64,000 nt of DNA from Endozoicomonas sp. SCSIO W0465. GTDB lineage: Bacteria > Pseudomonadota > Gammaproteobacteria > Pseudomonadales > Endozoicomonadaceae. The stretch spans positions 6,804,501-6,868,500 of the forward strand of contig NZ_CP092417.1 in the NCBI RefSeq assembly GCF_023716865.1. Direction: 5' to 3'. Made by a program: the position numbers and the translations under genes. Shown here piece after piece: positions 53,493 to 63,547 of this stretch; positions within the stretch are counted from its first letter, which is position 1; each line of letters starts with the position of its first letter. The notes under the pieces were generated by a model. It saw nothing but the letters and a program-made list of their open reading frames with translations, had not been told where the DNA came from and made no database searches.

Positions 53493-55117
53493 AGCTCCGC
53501 CATACTGCTGGCCACAATCACGGCGGTGACCGTATCAGTACCGGCCAGCTCAAACTGCCACCGGCTGCCTCGGCCTGCAGGGAGTCGGAAGCCCCGGTCA
53601 GAAGCCACCTGTAATTCCAATACCAGATCGCCATCCCGGAACACACGAAAGCCCAGATTGTCATAGCTGTCGGCCATGATCCTTGCCGAGGTAAAAGCGG
53701 CAGGCTTTCCTTGAAATACCTTGCTGCGCCATCGATAGGGCATCAGTTCAGAGCCTTTGTCCCATGCCTTGATAGTATCCCCGATGGCCAGATAGAGGCT
53801 GTCATCCTGAAGGTCGCGGTAACAGGCATCGGCATAGGTGCCGAGCTCGGTAAAGGTGCCGCTGTCGGGGCTGAAAATGAAACCGCCGCCGTTGACAGCA
53901 TTACCATAGAAGCCAAAGTACCGGCCATCATGGAAGCAAGCGTGGATGGTGTCTGGCTGGAATCGTTCCCGCCAGTCTTCCGGGTTGATGATGTTTCGGG
54001 TCATCAAGTCTGCCCGGCCGCCAGCGATCCGCACCAGGCCATCGGGGGAGACATACAGGGCCATATCGCCCATATCCACCATACTGCGTTTACTGATGCA
54101 GGCGTGTGCCGTATCGAGCCGTTCCATCGTCATGGCAGACGGTTCAGTACCAAAGGCCACGTAGGGATAACCGTCCGTGGTAATGATCACACTGTTGGCG
54201 GCAACCGCCAGTGACTGGATTTCATACTCCACGGTCAGCCGATAAGCCGCTGGCCATGCGTACAAGTGATACGGCTCACTGAACATCAGCTCCTTGCCAG
54301 AGAACCCGACGGCCACACCACCGGGCAGTACCACCAATCCTTTCAGGTTATTGGGTGGCGCAACCCAGCCGATGGTTTCCAGAATATCGCCTCGCCGGTC
54401 CATGGGGGTTTCGTCCACCACACTGGTGACGCCAACCGGAGTGTCAGTACCGATGGTTCCTGAATTGTTTATTTGAGTACAGAGCTGATACACGCCCACC
54501 TGCGTACTGGTGTAAATCCGGTAATGGGTAATGTTCAGGTCTACTGCACCGGGACTGGCGCCCACGTTAATATCCACTGTCTCGCCGGGTTTTACCACAA
54601 TCTCACCCGATGGCAAGGATGGCGGCCCTTCCCGACCGTTCTGGTCCACCCAGGTGTAGGTATAGAAGCGGGTTTCAGCGTCCACTTCCTCCGCATCCTC
54701 CAGCGGTGTGCCACTGAGGCTGACTACGGGAGCTACGTCCGGTTCCGGTATGCCCAGTTGCAGATCATTGACTGGATAGTCACTGCCGCCACTCAAGGCC
54801 AGGCCGTTATCGGTGTAACGGGGACCTTTCACTGTGCCTGTGTAATAGACCCGGTTATTGGGATCGTCGGCCACGGGGGAACGGATCACATCAACATCCG
54901 TAGTCCAGTCGAACCAGTACCGCTCGCCTTCATTGCGATAGAGATAGATGGTCTTCGGGCTATCGTTCAATACCTGCTCATCCAACGGAGCACGGTAAGC
55001 TCGCAGGCTGCCATTGGTTAAACGACAGTCAATAGCTGTCTCGGCCTGGGTATCTTCCAGCAGATGGCTGTCCAGCCAGGGAACTTCGCCGGTAAAGGAG
55101 GTAATGTCGAGTTTCAT
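53489..55117 (-). CDS. phage structural protein, beta-rich
   Basis: 542 residues. It contains a short FnIII-like stretch (ETRFYTYTWVDQNGREGPPSLPS) and repeated beta-propeller-like segments (YHLYAWPAAYRLTVEYEIQSLAVAANSVI, GYPYVAFGTEPSAMTMERLD, MALYVSPDGLVRIAGG). The C-terminus is beta-rich. It begins 6 bp after the tail-fibre gene, so it belongs to the late operon. Related proteins in podovirus-like prophages are virion components of unclear role. It overlaps the convergent DUF29 gene by 4 bp. Confidence 0.6.
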   Translation of the reverse strand: MKLDITSFTGEVPWLDSHLLEDTQAETAIDCRLTNGSLRAYRAPLDEQVLNDSPKTIYLYRNEGERYWFDWTTDVDVIRSPVADDPNNRVYYTGTVKGPRYTDNGLALSGGSDYPVNDLQLGIPEPDVAPVVSLSGTPLEDAEEVDAETRFYTYTWVDQNGREGPPSLPSGEIVVKPGETVDINVGASPGAVDLNITHYRIYTSTQVGVYQLCTQINNSGTIGTDTPVGVTSVVDETPMDRRGDILETIGWVAPPNNLKGLVVLPGGVAVGFSGKELMFSEPYHLYAWPAAYRLTVEYEIQSLAVAANSVIITTDGYPYVAFGTEPSAMTMERLDTAHACISKRSMVDMGDMALYVSPDGLVRIAGGRADLMTRNIINPEDWRERFQPDTIHACFHDGRYFGFYGNAVNGGGFIFSPDSGTFTELGTYADACYRDLQDDSLYLAIGDTIKAWDKGSELMPYRWRSKVFQGKPAAFTSARIMADSYDNLGFRVFRDGDLVLELQVASDRGFRLPAGRGSRWQFELAGTDTVTAVIVASSMAEL

Positions 55118-55123
55118 GAGCTG

Positions 55124-57310
55124 TTACTTCTTTAGCCCGTAGATGGAAAAGGTACCACTGATTACATTGTTGGTCTGGGCATCAGTGAAGAACCTGACAC
55201 CCTGGATAGACTCAAAAACCGGTGCCGACAGCATGGCTGATAGGTAAGGGTTGCCATTGCCAGAATTAAAGTTTGCCGTCCATGCCCCTTTTGATGAACC
55301 ACTCATGGATATACTCAGAGTACCGGACAGGTAGACACTATCCATTTCTGCTTCAGCCAACACGTAGCCTGTGTAAGAGCCCTCCATGGAACCATCAGCC
55401 CCTCCGGTTTTGATCACCGAGGTAGTGGCCATGCCAAACCCATCCTGCCATGCGCTGCCATTCCAGAAAGCGATGCCCAGTTTCTTTTGCCGGTAATCAC
55501 TGTCTTCTATTGCAAGATTGCTGATGACCAGATGGTAACCAGAGTAGAGCGAGTCATCGAAGCCATCAGTAATTGAAATATCGTCACTATTGGTATGCTC
55601 AAACGTACCCAGTAATTTCATATCATCGTCCTCATCAGCCGGTGGCTCTGTCGGTGTCGAGTTTTCCAGGGCTTCCACCCGTGCAGCCAGATCAGCAATG
55701 GCGGCAGACAGGTCAGGGGGAATTACCCGGCTTTCCAGTGCCTCCACCCTTGGCACCAGATCGGAAAAATTGGTGTTCATGTTGCTTTGCAGGTCGGATA
55801 CATCACTCTCTACCTGACTCAGGTCAGAAGTGGCCTTCGTGATATCAGACTGAGCCTGAGATAAGTCGGAGTTGACGGAAGCGATGTCAGCCTGGGACTG
55901 GGACAGGCCAGAGGTAATCGTGGCTATATCTGTCTGCAGTTGAACAACATCATTACCCTGGTTACTCACATCCAATTGCATCTGCGCCAGGTCATTGGCC
56001 TGGGTTGCGACCTGTGACTGCACCTGAGTCAGCCCACTTTCCTGAGTAGCCAGTTGTGTCTGCATCTGGCTCACGTCATCGCTGAGTGAGTCGATCTGAG
56101 TTTGCAGATTTCTGGAACTCGATTCGTACAGAGTCAGCTTGCCCAACGACTCAATCTCAACATCAGCGTCGACAGACAAAGGGGTGTTTAAATAAATATC
56201 AGTGCCGGACTCTGCGGTGAAATGCGTACCCTTAATCAACTTCAGGCCATCCACAAACACACTGACAGGCCGGTTGATTTCATAGTGATGGCTAAACGTC
56301 TGCTGTCCGGCAATGCCGCTATAAACCGAGCGTTGGGGAACGGCAAGCTGCGATACCAGGTTGGGTCCGGCTATTCCCTTGATGATCACCATGGCAGCAC
56401 GGTTACGGGGACGGGTTTCATCACCACCACGGGTATTACTCAGCATCCACCGTTCAGTGCCTTCCGCAGTGTCACCGGTGCCAAGGTCGTGATACTGGCC
56501 TCTGATCACCGCCGGATCGGCAGAGGTACCGAACGGCATCGCATCCCACTTGGATTCATTAATAGCGATAGCGACTTCATGGGCATGGTTCGCCATCTCA
56601 TCGGCCTGCCCACTTCCCAGCTCCCGGTCTGTATCTACACCGCGCCCATGGTCCCAACCCCGGATAAACTCACCCCGGTAATCGGGCAGGAATGCCTTGC
56701 CGATTTCGATCCGGTCTTTGTAAAGCTCATAAAGCTCCGGGTATTGAGTACTATCAATCTCTGCTCCGTCACATTCCAGCCATCCTGCCGGTGCGATTGC
56801 CGAACCATCCCACAATGCTGTTAATCCAACGGGTGTGGTTTCCAGAAAGGTGTCGCTGACTGCGGTCCATGCACCGTTATGTCGGAAATAAAGCTGACCA
56901 TCCTGCGGGGCTTCTTCGACATCGCCTGAACTACCACCTGAACCTCCTGTCTGTTCTTGCCAACTAGCCCTGGTACCATCGGTGACCAGAGCCTTGCCCT
57001 GATGGCCAGTCTGATCCGGTAGGCCATCGACTTCTGCCCAGGTTCTGTTTCTACGGGCATACTGTTTGCCATCGTCCGGGGCCTCATCGGGTTTGCCTGC
57101 CAGGGCTTCGGCCAGTCCTTCCGTTTCAGCGACGGTGTGTTGATGGGGGGTTGGCGGAAAATCATTCGGTTTATCCGTGACTTGTTCCCAGCTCAGAAAG
57201 GGGCCAAGGTGGACAGCGATCGGCCTGACCACATCTTCCACAGCAACCTGAATAACATCATGGTTATCATCCAGATGCAGGACGATGGGCTGGTAACTGC
57301 TGTTATCCAT
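55124..57310 (-). CDS. phage tail fibre with collar domain and 14-residue repeats
   Basis: 728 residues. The N-terminal part has short repeats (TVAETEGLAEALAGKP, QYARRNRTWAEVDGLP, QLYFRHNGAWTAVSD). The phage tail collar domain follows near residues 165-225 (VGLTALWDGSAIAPAGWLEC, FLPDYRGEFIRGWDHGRGVD). A long stalk follows: exactly seven 14-residue repeats encoded at 55787-56080. The C-terminus is a beta-rich tip. It probably trimerises and binds the host surface. The start overlaps the upstream gene by one base (TAATG). Confidence 0.85.
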   Translation of the reverse strand: MDNSSYQPIVLHLDDNHDVIQVAVEDVVRPIAVHLGPFLSWEQVTDKPNDFPPTPHQHTVAETEGLAEALAGKPDEAPDDGKQYARRNRTWAEVDGLPDQTGHQGKALVTDGTRASWQEQTGGSGGSSGDVEEAPQDGQLYFRHNGAWTAVSDTFLETTPVGLTALWDGSAIAPAGWLECDGAEIDSTQYPELYELYKDRIEIGKAFLPDYRGEFIRGWDHGRGVDTDRELGSGQADEMANHAHEVAIAINESKWDAMPFGTSADPAVIRGQYHDLGTGDTAEGTERWMLSNTRGGDETRPRNRAAMVIIKGIAGPNLVSQLAVPQRSVYSGIAGQQTFSHHYEINRPVSVFVDGLKLIKGTHFTAESGTDIYLNTPLSVDADVEIESLGKLTLYESSSRNLQTQIDSLSDDVSQMQTQLATQESGLTQVQSQVATQANDLAQMQLDVSNQGNDVVQLQTDIATITSGLSQSQADIASVNSDLSQAQSDITKATSDLSQVESDVSDLQSNMNTNFSDLVPRVEALESRVIPPDLSAAIADLAARVEALENSTPTEPPADEDDDMKLLGTFEHTNSDDISITDGFDDSLYSGYHLVISNLAIEDSDYRQKKLGIAFWNGSAWQDGFGMATTSVIKTGGADGSMEGSYTGYVLAEAEMDSVYLSGTLSISMSGSSKGAWTANFNSGNGNPYLSAMLSAPVFESIQGVRFFTDAQTNNVISGTFSIYGLKK
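55787..56080 (-). repeat. seven 42-bp repeats in the tail-fibre gene
   Basis: 294 bp, exactly 7 x 42. Each 14-residue unit follows the pattern [SN]D-L/V-x-Q-x-Q-x-x-I/V-A-x-x-x, for example SGLSQSQADIASVN and SDLSQAQSDITKAT. Two heptads per unit indicate a trimeric coiled coil. Confidence 0.9.
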
Positions 57311-57666
57311 TACGACGACAGCTCCACGTTATGGGTAACACTGGCCAACAGCTGCCAGCGTCCGGTCATAACAGTCTGCACTTCCTCTGCATCCGGTGAT
57401 ACCAGTTGCAGATCGTAATAAAATTTCTGGGTTGCCAGGCTGCGGGTATCTTCCGGAGTAATATCCAACGTCGCCTCACTGCCGGTAACGGAGATCTCCT
57501 TGCGTAACGCCACTTCTTCATCACTCTGCAACGGGTGATACTTCATGGAAAAAATCAACGTCCAGCCGGTGTAATCCACAGGCAGATCATTTTTCCGGAA
57601 CTCAATGGGGAAACTGATGTTATTCCCCCGGATATGGGGTTCAAGATTCACCTCGGTCACAGCCAT
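57310..57666 (-). CDS. small phage protein
   Basis: 118 residues with an immunoglobulin-like, beta-rich look: NNISFPIEFRKNDLPVDYTGWTLIFSMKYHP resembles the N-terminal domain of phage baseplate or fibre-attachment proteins (BppU-like). It overlaps both neighbours by one base, so it is translationally coupled between the adaptor gene and the tail-fibre gene. It may attach the fibre. Confidence 0.55.
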   Translation of the reverse strand: MAVTEVNLEPHIRGNNISFPIEFRKNDLPVDYTGWTLIFSMKYHPLQSDEEVALRKEISVTGSEATLDITPEDTRSLATQKFYYDLQLVSPDAEEVQTVMTGRWQLLASVTHNVELSS

Positions 57667-58271
57667 CAGACAAATCTCCTTCTTGTCACCGATTGCTCGC
57701 CACTGCTGACGCCGACCAACCCTCGGATACGTTTCTTGTTCAATTCCCGCTCATACTTCTGCCGGTTCACTTCCGACAGTTGCGGATTGGTCCAGGGCTC
57801 GTCCGGCATCATTTGCAGATCCGCCAGTACACCCCAGCAGGCAAACTCAAGGGTAAGATTGGCCAGATCGTCCGGTACTTCGGTGGCATCAAAGGCTGGC
57901 ATTAATGTCAGTTCAATGTCGTGCATTACATCCTTGTCAGGGATCGGGGCAACGTGCAATGCCGTGGTCTGAAAGTGGCGATAGTAGTAAGGGGTTCCAG
58001 CAGAAAGGTAAGGGGGCAGCAGATCACGGCTTTCCAGTCGGGTGCCGTCTTCCCGTAATAAGTTCTGAACCGTGGCGATATCAGTGCCCGCAGGAGAAGC
58101 CAAGGTGTAGTCCTTGATGCCCTCTACCATAAACAGTTTGTCATGGTGCCGCCAAAGGTTTGCCCGGTGGCAAATATCCCGCAGGACAATAATCAGGTAA
58201 TTACGGATCACCTGATCCGGACAGCCCTTGGCATAAGGACGGATTCGGGAAAGGTAGGCGTCCAGTTCCAC
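57666..58271 (-). CDS. phage adaptor/connector-like protein
   Basis: 201 residues. The pattern MELDAYLSRIRPYAKGCPDQVIRNYLIIVLRDICHRANLW (residues roughly 1-40), followed by beta strands (YTLASPAGTDIATVQNLL, ALHVAPIPDKDVMHDIELTLMP) and a helical end, is typical of small head-to-tail adaptor proteins of tailed phages. It starts immediately after the preceding gene and overlaps the next by one base. Confidence 0.55.
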   Translation of the reverse strand: MELDAYLSRIRPYAKGCPDQVIRNYLIIVLRDICHRANLWRHHDKLFMVEGIKDYTLASPAGTDIATVQNLLREDGTRLESRDLLPPYLSAGTPYYYRHFQTTALHVAPIPDKDVMHDIELTLMPAFDATEVPDDLANLTLEFACWGVLADLQMMPDEPWTNPQLSEVNRQKYERELNKKRIRGLVGVSSGEQSVTRRRFV

Positions 58272-58788
58272 TTAGTTCTCCCCGATGCTGCCCTGAAGCA
58301 TCTGCCGGAACATTTGATCCACGTTCCACTTCAACCCCAGATCATTGGCAAACATGGCCAGGTAACTCTGGGCCTGCTGCATATTGGCTTCCGTTTCCAT
58401 ATCCATGCTGAAAGCTCTGAATAACATGTAGTTGATCACCGGGTTCAGCCACAGATCATCAAGGCTGAATAACTGAGTGTCGGTGTCAAAATCGGTAATC
58501 ACTATTCGTGCGGGAGCCTGACTGACCAACAGGTTGAGCTGATGATCTGCAGGGGGCACAGGGTACACATAAAAGACCGATGGGCTTTTCTGGTCGTAAA
58601 CGTACTGCTCTACAGACTCTCCGGTAGCAGTCGTCCAGTTGGGCAAAAGGCTATCCAGAGAACTGCGGGTAGTGGCAATCACCGTTCTGCCTGTGGATGG
58701 GTTATCCACAATATCCAGGAGCCGGTATGTGCCAGGAGGCAGCGACTGAACCGCTTGTGCCTGACAGGTAAAAGTCAGTAACTGCGAG
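58272..58788 (-). pseudogene. phage adaptor protein (DUF6682-like), N-terminus lost to IS66
   Basis: The reading frame runs from the IS66 junction (SQLLTFTCQAQAVQSLPPGT) through YRLLDIVDNPSTGRTVIATT to the C-terminus LQGSIGEN. It has features of the phage adaptor group DUF6682: VFYVYPVPPADHQLNLLVSQ and LDDLWLNPVINYMLFRAFSMD. About 172 residues remain; the start lies beyond the IS. An in-frame GTG at 58709 could still start a shorter protein. Confidence 0.65.
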
Positions 58789-60396
58789 GTAACTGTTCAG
58801 CACCCCCACATAAATCTGGAATTTTCTGATTTTTATACCATCCTCTTAAGCACCATTTTTCCACAATATTCGCCAGCATGATTCCAGAACTACCCGCAAC
58901 TATGTCGGCTGAGATTCTCTTGAAAGAGAATGCAGAGCTGCGGATGAGAGTTGCCTGTCTGGAAGAGCGATGTCGAGAATTGGAAGAAAAGGTTGGCAAG
59001 AACAGTCAAAACAGCAGCAAGCCGCCATCGTCTGATGGTTATCAAAAACCTTGTAAAAACAGTAATTCTCCAGATCATTCTGACGACCTTTCCGCAGATA
59101 AAGGTACCGATCCATCGGATGAAAAACCCAATCCTAAAAGTCTGAGACAGTCTTCTGGTAATAAAGCCGGTGGAAAGAAAGGGCATCAGGGCACTTGTCT
59201 TAAACAGGTCGATATCCCTGACTATATTGAGTACCTTCCGGTTAAAGAATGCAATAAATGTCAGGCGTCTCTTCTTGATAGTGAGCCGGTCAAATATATT
59301 GAACGACAGGTGTTTGAACCAGGGAGACCGGGTGAATTTGAAGTAACGGCCCATAGAGCTGAAGTAAAAATCTGCACTTGTGGTTGTCGGAATCAGGCTG
59401 AATTCCCGGAAGGTGTTACCGCTGCCGCACAATATGGCTCAGCCACACAGGCTATGGCCGTCTATCTTAACCAATACCATTTCCTGCCTTTTAAGCGCGT
59501 GTCAGAGTATTTTAATACTCTCTATAAAATGAGTGTAAGTGCAGGCACTGTCGCCAATTTTGTGGCCAGAACCTATGAAAATCTGGCTTCTACTGAAGAG
59601 GTTATTCGTGACGCCTTGCGGGAATCGTCTGTTGCCGGAGCCGATGAAACGGGTATGCGGGCCGAGGGCTCTTTGCACTGGCTACACGTTATGCGGGATG
59701 AACAATGGACGCTCTACTACTTGTCTGAAAAGCGAGGTCGTGAGGCCATGGACACGATGGGCATACTGCTAACATTTGCAGGCGTTCTGGTTCATGATCA
59801 TTGGAAATCCTATTTTGCATATGCGGCAACTCACGTACTTTGCAATGCCCATCACCTGAGGGAGCTTTTGGGTGTTGTTGATAGGGACAGCAATCAACTG
59901 GCGTTGCGATTGATGAAGCTACTGAGGCTTTCCTGGCATTACTGCAAGGGCTTTAAGACCATAGGTATGCTACAGATGCCAAGTGTTGTCTGTGAACGAA
60001 TCGAGAAGATTTATGACCGGTTGCTTCAGCGGGCTCTAATGAAAGAAGTCGTCTATATGGAGAAGCAACGAGAGGAGCTTAAGCGCAAGAAAGTCAAGAA
60101 TACTAAAGCTTACAATCTCTTCAAACGACTCACTGAGTTCAAGGCTGAGACACTGCGCTTCATGTCAGATTTTACCATTCCCTTCGATAACAATGGCAGT
60201 GAGCGGGATGTTCGAATGGCCAAGTTAAAGCAGAAAATCTCAGGCTGCTTCAGGAGTGCAGACGGTGGTTCTATGTTTGCACGGATTCGCAGCTATTTGT
60301 CGTCTGCCAGAAAACAGGGAATGGACATATATCAATCACTTCATAGAGCTGTTCGGAATTACTGTAATATGCCTTTGCTCAGTGCTGAATAGTTAC
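58789..60396 (+). mobile_element. IS66-family element, copy C (complete, recombined)
   Basis: 1608 bp, starting GTAACTGTTCAG and ending CTGAATAGTTAC. The left flank is ACTGCGAG; the right flank is GCTGTCCC, which is internal IS66 sequence in inverted orientation. It is part of a nested, inverted IS66 arrangement reaching 63547. Confidence 0.95.
58878..60392 (+). CDS. IS66-family transposase (copy C)
   Basis: 504 residues, identical to copies A and B, with the complete coiled coil, cysteine cluster and DDE motifs. Confidence 0.95.
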   Translation: MIPELPATMSAEILLKENAELRMRVACLEERCRELEEKVGKNSQNSSKPPSSDGYQKPCKNSNSPDHSDDLSADKGTDPSDEKPNPKSLRQSSGNKAGGKKGHQGTCLKQVDIPDYIEYLPVKECNKCQASLLDSEPVKYIERQVFEPGRPGEFEVTAHRAEVKICTCGCRNQAEFPEGVTAAAQYGSATQAMAVYLNQYHFLPFKRVSEYFNTLYKMSVSAGTVANFVARTYENLASTEEVIRDALRESSVAGADETGMRAEGSLHWLHVMRDEQWTLYYLSEKRGREAMDTMGILLTFAGVLVHDHWKSYFAYAATHVLCNAHHLRELLGVVDRDSNQLALRLMKLLRLSWHYCKGFKTIGMLQMPSVVCERIEKIYDRLLQRALMKEVVYMEKQREELKRKKVKNTKAYNLFKRLTEFKAETLRFMSDFTIPFDNNGSERDVRMAKLKQKISGCFRSADGGSMFARIRSYLSSARKQGMDIYQSLHRAVRNYCNMPLLSAE

Positions 60397-61410
60397 GCTG
60401 TCCCTATCAACAACACCCAAAAGCTCCCTCAGGTGATGGGCATTGCAAAGTACGTGAGTTGCCGCATATGCAAAATAGGATTTCCAATGATCATGAACCA
60501 GAACGCCTGCAAATGTTAGCAGTATGCCCATCGTGTCCATGGCCTCACGACCTCGCTTTTCAGACAAGTAGTAGAGCGTCCATTGTTCATCCCGCATAAC
60601 GTGTAGCCAGTGCAAAGAGCCCTCGGCCCGCATACCCGTTTCATCGGCTCCGGCAACAGACGATTCCCGCAAGGCGTCACGAATAACCTCTTCAGTAGAA
60701 GCCAGATTTTCATAGGTTCTGGCCACAAAATTGGCGACAGTGCCTGCACTTACACTCATTTTATAGAGAGTATTAAAATACTCTGACACGCGCTTAAAAG
60801 GCAGGAAATGGTATTGGTTAAGATAGACGGCCATAGCCTGTGTGGCTGAGCCATATTGTGCGGCAGCGGTAACACCTTCCGGGAATTCAGCCTGATTCCG
60901 ACAACCACAAGTGCAGATTTTTACTTCAGCTCTATGGGCCGTTACTTCAAATTCACCCGGTCTCCCTGGTTCAAACACCTGTCGTTCAATATATTTGACC
61001 GGCTCACTATCAAGAAGAGACGCCTGACATTTATTGCATTCTTTAACCGGAAGGTACTCAATATAGTCAGGGATATCGACCTGTTTAAGACAAGTGCCCT
61101 GATGCCCTTTCTTTCCACCGGCTTTATTACCAGAAGACTGTCTCAGACTTTTAGGATTGGGTTTTTCATCCGATGGATCGGTATCTTTATCTGCGGAAAG
61201 GTCGTCAGAATGATCTGGAGAATTACTGTTTTTACAAGGTTTTTGATAACCATCAGACGATGGCGGCTTGCTGCTGTTTTGACTGTTCTTGCCAACCTTT
61301 TCTTCCAATTCTCGACATCGCTCTTCCAGACAGGCAACTCTCATCCGCAGCTCTGCATTCTCTTTCAAGAGAATCTCAGCCGACATAGTTGCGGGTAGTT
61401 CTGGAATCAT
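60397..61410 (-). pseudogene. IS66 transposase fragment (N-terminal two thirds)
   Basis: About 337 residues matching the full transposase to VVDRDS. One replacement separates it from the intact copies (ADKDTDPSD in place of ADKGTDPSD), so it is a slightly older or distinct copy. The Glu-containing C-terminal part is elsewhere (63035 onward). Confidence 0.9.
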
Positions 61411-61462
61411 GCTGGCGAATATTGTGGAAAAATGGTGCTTAAGAGGATGGTATAAAAATCAG
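60397..61462 (-). mobile_element. IS66 fragment D (transposase N-terminal half, inverted)
   Basis: Begins GCTGTCCCTATCAACAAC, a position inside the transposase gene, and runs in minus orientation to the transposase start and beyond. It is cut at 61463 by another IS and resumes at 62990-63034, ending in the normal GTAAC terminus. Confidence 0.92.
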
Positions 61463-62989
61463 CTCGACTTTAGAGTCTGTATAAAACGATAATTCGGTCA
61501 GCTTTTTATAGTGAAGCAAGCCGAAATCAGTGAACTGTTTTTCCAAGTTCGTTATTACTTCCGTTTTTTGCCTAAAAGCCTTTAGTTATGCTGCTTCTGA
61601 ATTATCCGGTATTAACTGGTCGATCAGATCGCGAAAATTGAACTCATATTTTTGCTTATATCTGTTCCAGCCCTTGCGAATAGAGAACCTCGGAATAATT
61701 CCTGAAAGAGCAATTTTCATCATGCCTGCAGTGGTTGTATCCGGGCTTCTCCAGGGTATCCGAGAAATATTCAGACATGCCTGATTTTTACAAACGGTTA
61801 ATAACTGCAATAATGCATAGCCTGCCATTTTCAAATGCATCCATCGAAGCAGTGTTCGCAATTTCTGCTGCCATAAATGGCAACAGCCAAAAGCATGTTT
61901 GAGTTGGTGAAACATTGGCTCTACCGGCCATCTCCGGGAATAGGCACGAAGCACCTCCAGTCCCTCAAGTTCCGGATTGGTCGAGATGAATATTCTGCTT
62001 TCGGTCAGACCTTTGTCATTTTCAAAGCGACTCCAGACGACGCGTACTTCACGACCTTTAAGGAATCTGGCGCGACAGATCAGGGTACGATAACGTATTT
62101 TGCGAAATTTGCCGTACATCCATACTGTTGCTTTTTCTTCCGGCAGTTTCTTAACCTGTTCTGTCGTCATCTTGATGCCGTACTTTTTTGGGCGCCCTCG
62201 CTTCTTTACGGTGGGTGCTGGCGGCAAAGCATAGAGGGCCCGATTTGAAGGTATCTGACCAACAACTTCTATGTTCATTTCCAGAGCTGGCTTTATCAGT
62301 GTCCAGTTCATATACCAGCAATCGGTTAGCAGGCGTAGCACTCGATCCTTCACTTCATTGCGTACCACCCTGAGCATGGCCACGGCAATTTTCAGTTTGC
62401 TGGTGTTACCTGAAGCTGGTGTCGGAAATGAGATCACCGGTATGGCGGTAAATACTTCATCTGCAGCCCGCTCAAATATGATGGCCAGGGAAACCCAACA
62501 CTGCCCCCAGATGTACGTCGGCCGATTGCGTTTCTTGCTGTGTTGATGATGTGTACGACAAGCAGGGGCTTTGTCGGAAAACCGTTCGATTACCCAGTCA
62601 TCAAGCCCCAGGACCACAGGTTGATTCTCAGGAGCTTTGGAGCAGACCAGACGGATCAAGTGGCGTGCCAAGTTCTTCCATTGCCACTTGCCCTGAGATA
62701 GCCAGTGGTGGTAGCTGCTCCACACACAATGAAAATCAATTGTTAACAACGCCTGTGTAACAAAGCCGTCGGCTGAAAGCATGCAACCGAACAGCAGTTC
62801 GCAGAACGTTGGTACTGCAGTTGATGATAGCGCTCCAGCAAGAAAGGTTGTATATGAAGCGAGCTCCCTGAGGATTACTTGATGATCTGAAGTGAGCATG
62901 GCAACCATCTCGAATTTCGTCATTGGGGATGGTTGCTTTTAGCAGATTATGCGCCGGAACTATTGTGCTCTTAAAACTCTAAAGTCGAG
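61463..62989 (-). mobile_element. IS4/IS701-like element inserted in IS66 fragment D
   Basis: 1527 bp with perfect inverted ends CTCGACTTTAGAGT and a perfect 8-bp duplication AAAATCAG at 61455-61462 and 62990-62997. Confidence 0.92.
61586..62923 (-). CDS. IS4/IS701-like DDE transposase
   Basis: 445 residues. Features are LGLDDWVIERFSDKAPACRT (first Asp region), LTDCWYMNWTLIKPALEMN (second Asp), a KKRGRPKKYG basic stretch and YSRRWPVEPMFHQLKHAFGC (Glu region with the RRWPVE motif). The family assignment between IS4 and IS701 is uncertain. Complete; it may be active. Confidence 0.85.
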   Translation of the reverse strand: MTKFEMVAMLTSDHQVILRELASYTTFLAGALSSTAVPTFCELLFGCMLSADGFVTQALLTIDFHCVWSSYHHWLSQGKWQWKNLARHLIRLVCSKAPENQPVVLGLDDWVIERFSDKAPACRTHHQHSKKRNRPTYIWGQCWVSLAIIFERAADEVFTAIPVISFPTPASGNTSKLKIAVAMLRVVRNEVKDRVLRLLTDCWYMNWTLIKPALEMNIEVVGQIPSNRALYALPPAPTVKKRGRPKKYGIKMTTEQVKKLPEEKATVWMYGKFRKIRYRTLICRARFLKGREVRVVWSRFENDKGLTESRIFISTNPELEGLEVLRAYSRRWPVEPMFHQLKHAFGCCHLWQQKLRTLLRWMHLKMAGYALLQLLTVCKNQACLNISRIPWRSPDTTTAGMMKIALSGIIPRFSIRKGWNRYKQKYEFNFRDLIDQLIPDNSEAA

Positions 62990-63034
62990 AAAATCAGAAA
63001 ATTCCAGATTTATGTGGGGGTGCTGAACAGTTAC
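62990..63034 (-). mobile_element. end of IS66 fragment D
   Basis: The last 45 bp of the fragment, ending CTGAACAGTTAC. The first 8 bases are the AAAATCAG duplication of the inserted IS. Confidence 0.9.
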
Positions 63035-63543
63035 GGGACAGCAATCAACTGGCGTTGCGATTGATGAAGCTACTGAGGCTTTCCTGGCATTACTGCAAGG
63101 GCTTTAAGACCATAGGTATGCTACAGATGCCAAGTGTTGTCTGTGAACGAATCGAGAAGATTTATGACCGGTTGCTTCAGCGGGCTCTAATGAAAGAAGT
63201 CGTCTATATGGAGAAGCAACGAGAGGAGCTTAAGCGCAAGAAAGTCAAGAATACTAAAGCTTACAATCTCTTCAAACGACTCACTGAGTTCAAGGCTGAG
63301 ACACTGCGCTTCATGTCAGATTTTACCATTCCCTTCGATAACAATGGCAGTGAGCGGGATGTTCGAATGGCCAAGTTAAAGCAGAAAATCTCAGGCTGCT
63401 TCAGGAGTGCAGACGGTGGTTCTATGTTTGCACGGATTCGCAGCTATTTGTCGTCTGCCAGAAAACAGGGAATGGACATATATCAATCACTTCATAGAGC
63501 TGTTCGGAATTACTGTAATATGCCTTTGCTCAGTGCTGAATAG
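63035..63543 (+). pseudogene. IS66 transposase fragment (C-terminal third)
   Basis: Contains LMKLLRLSWHYCKGFKTIGM to the normal end, including NNGSERDVRMAKLKQK with the catalytic Glu. It lacks the first two thirds of the protein. Confidence 0.9.
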
Positions 63544-63547
63544 TTAC
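63035..63547 (+). mobile_element. IS66 fragment E (transposase C-terminal part)
   Basis: Begins GGGACAGCAATCAACTGG, exactly at the complement of the point where fragment D begins, and runs in plus orientation to the normal end CTGAATAGTTAC. GGGACAGC here and its complement GCTGTCCC at 60397-60404 are the two copies of an 8-bp target duplication. Confidence 0.92.
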
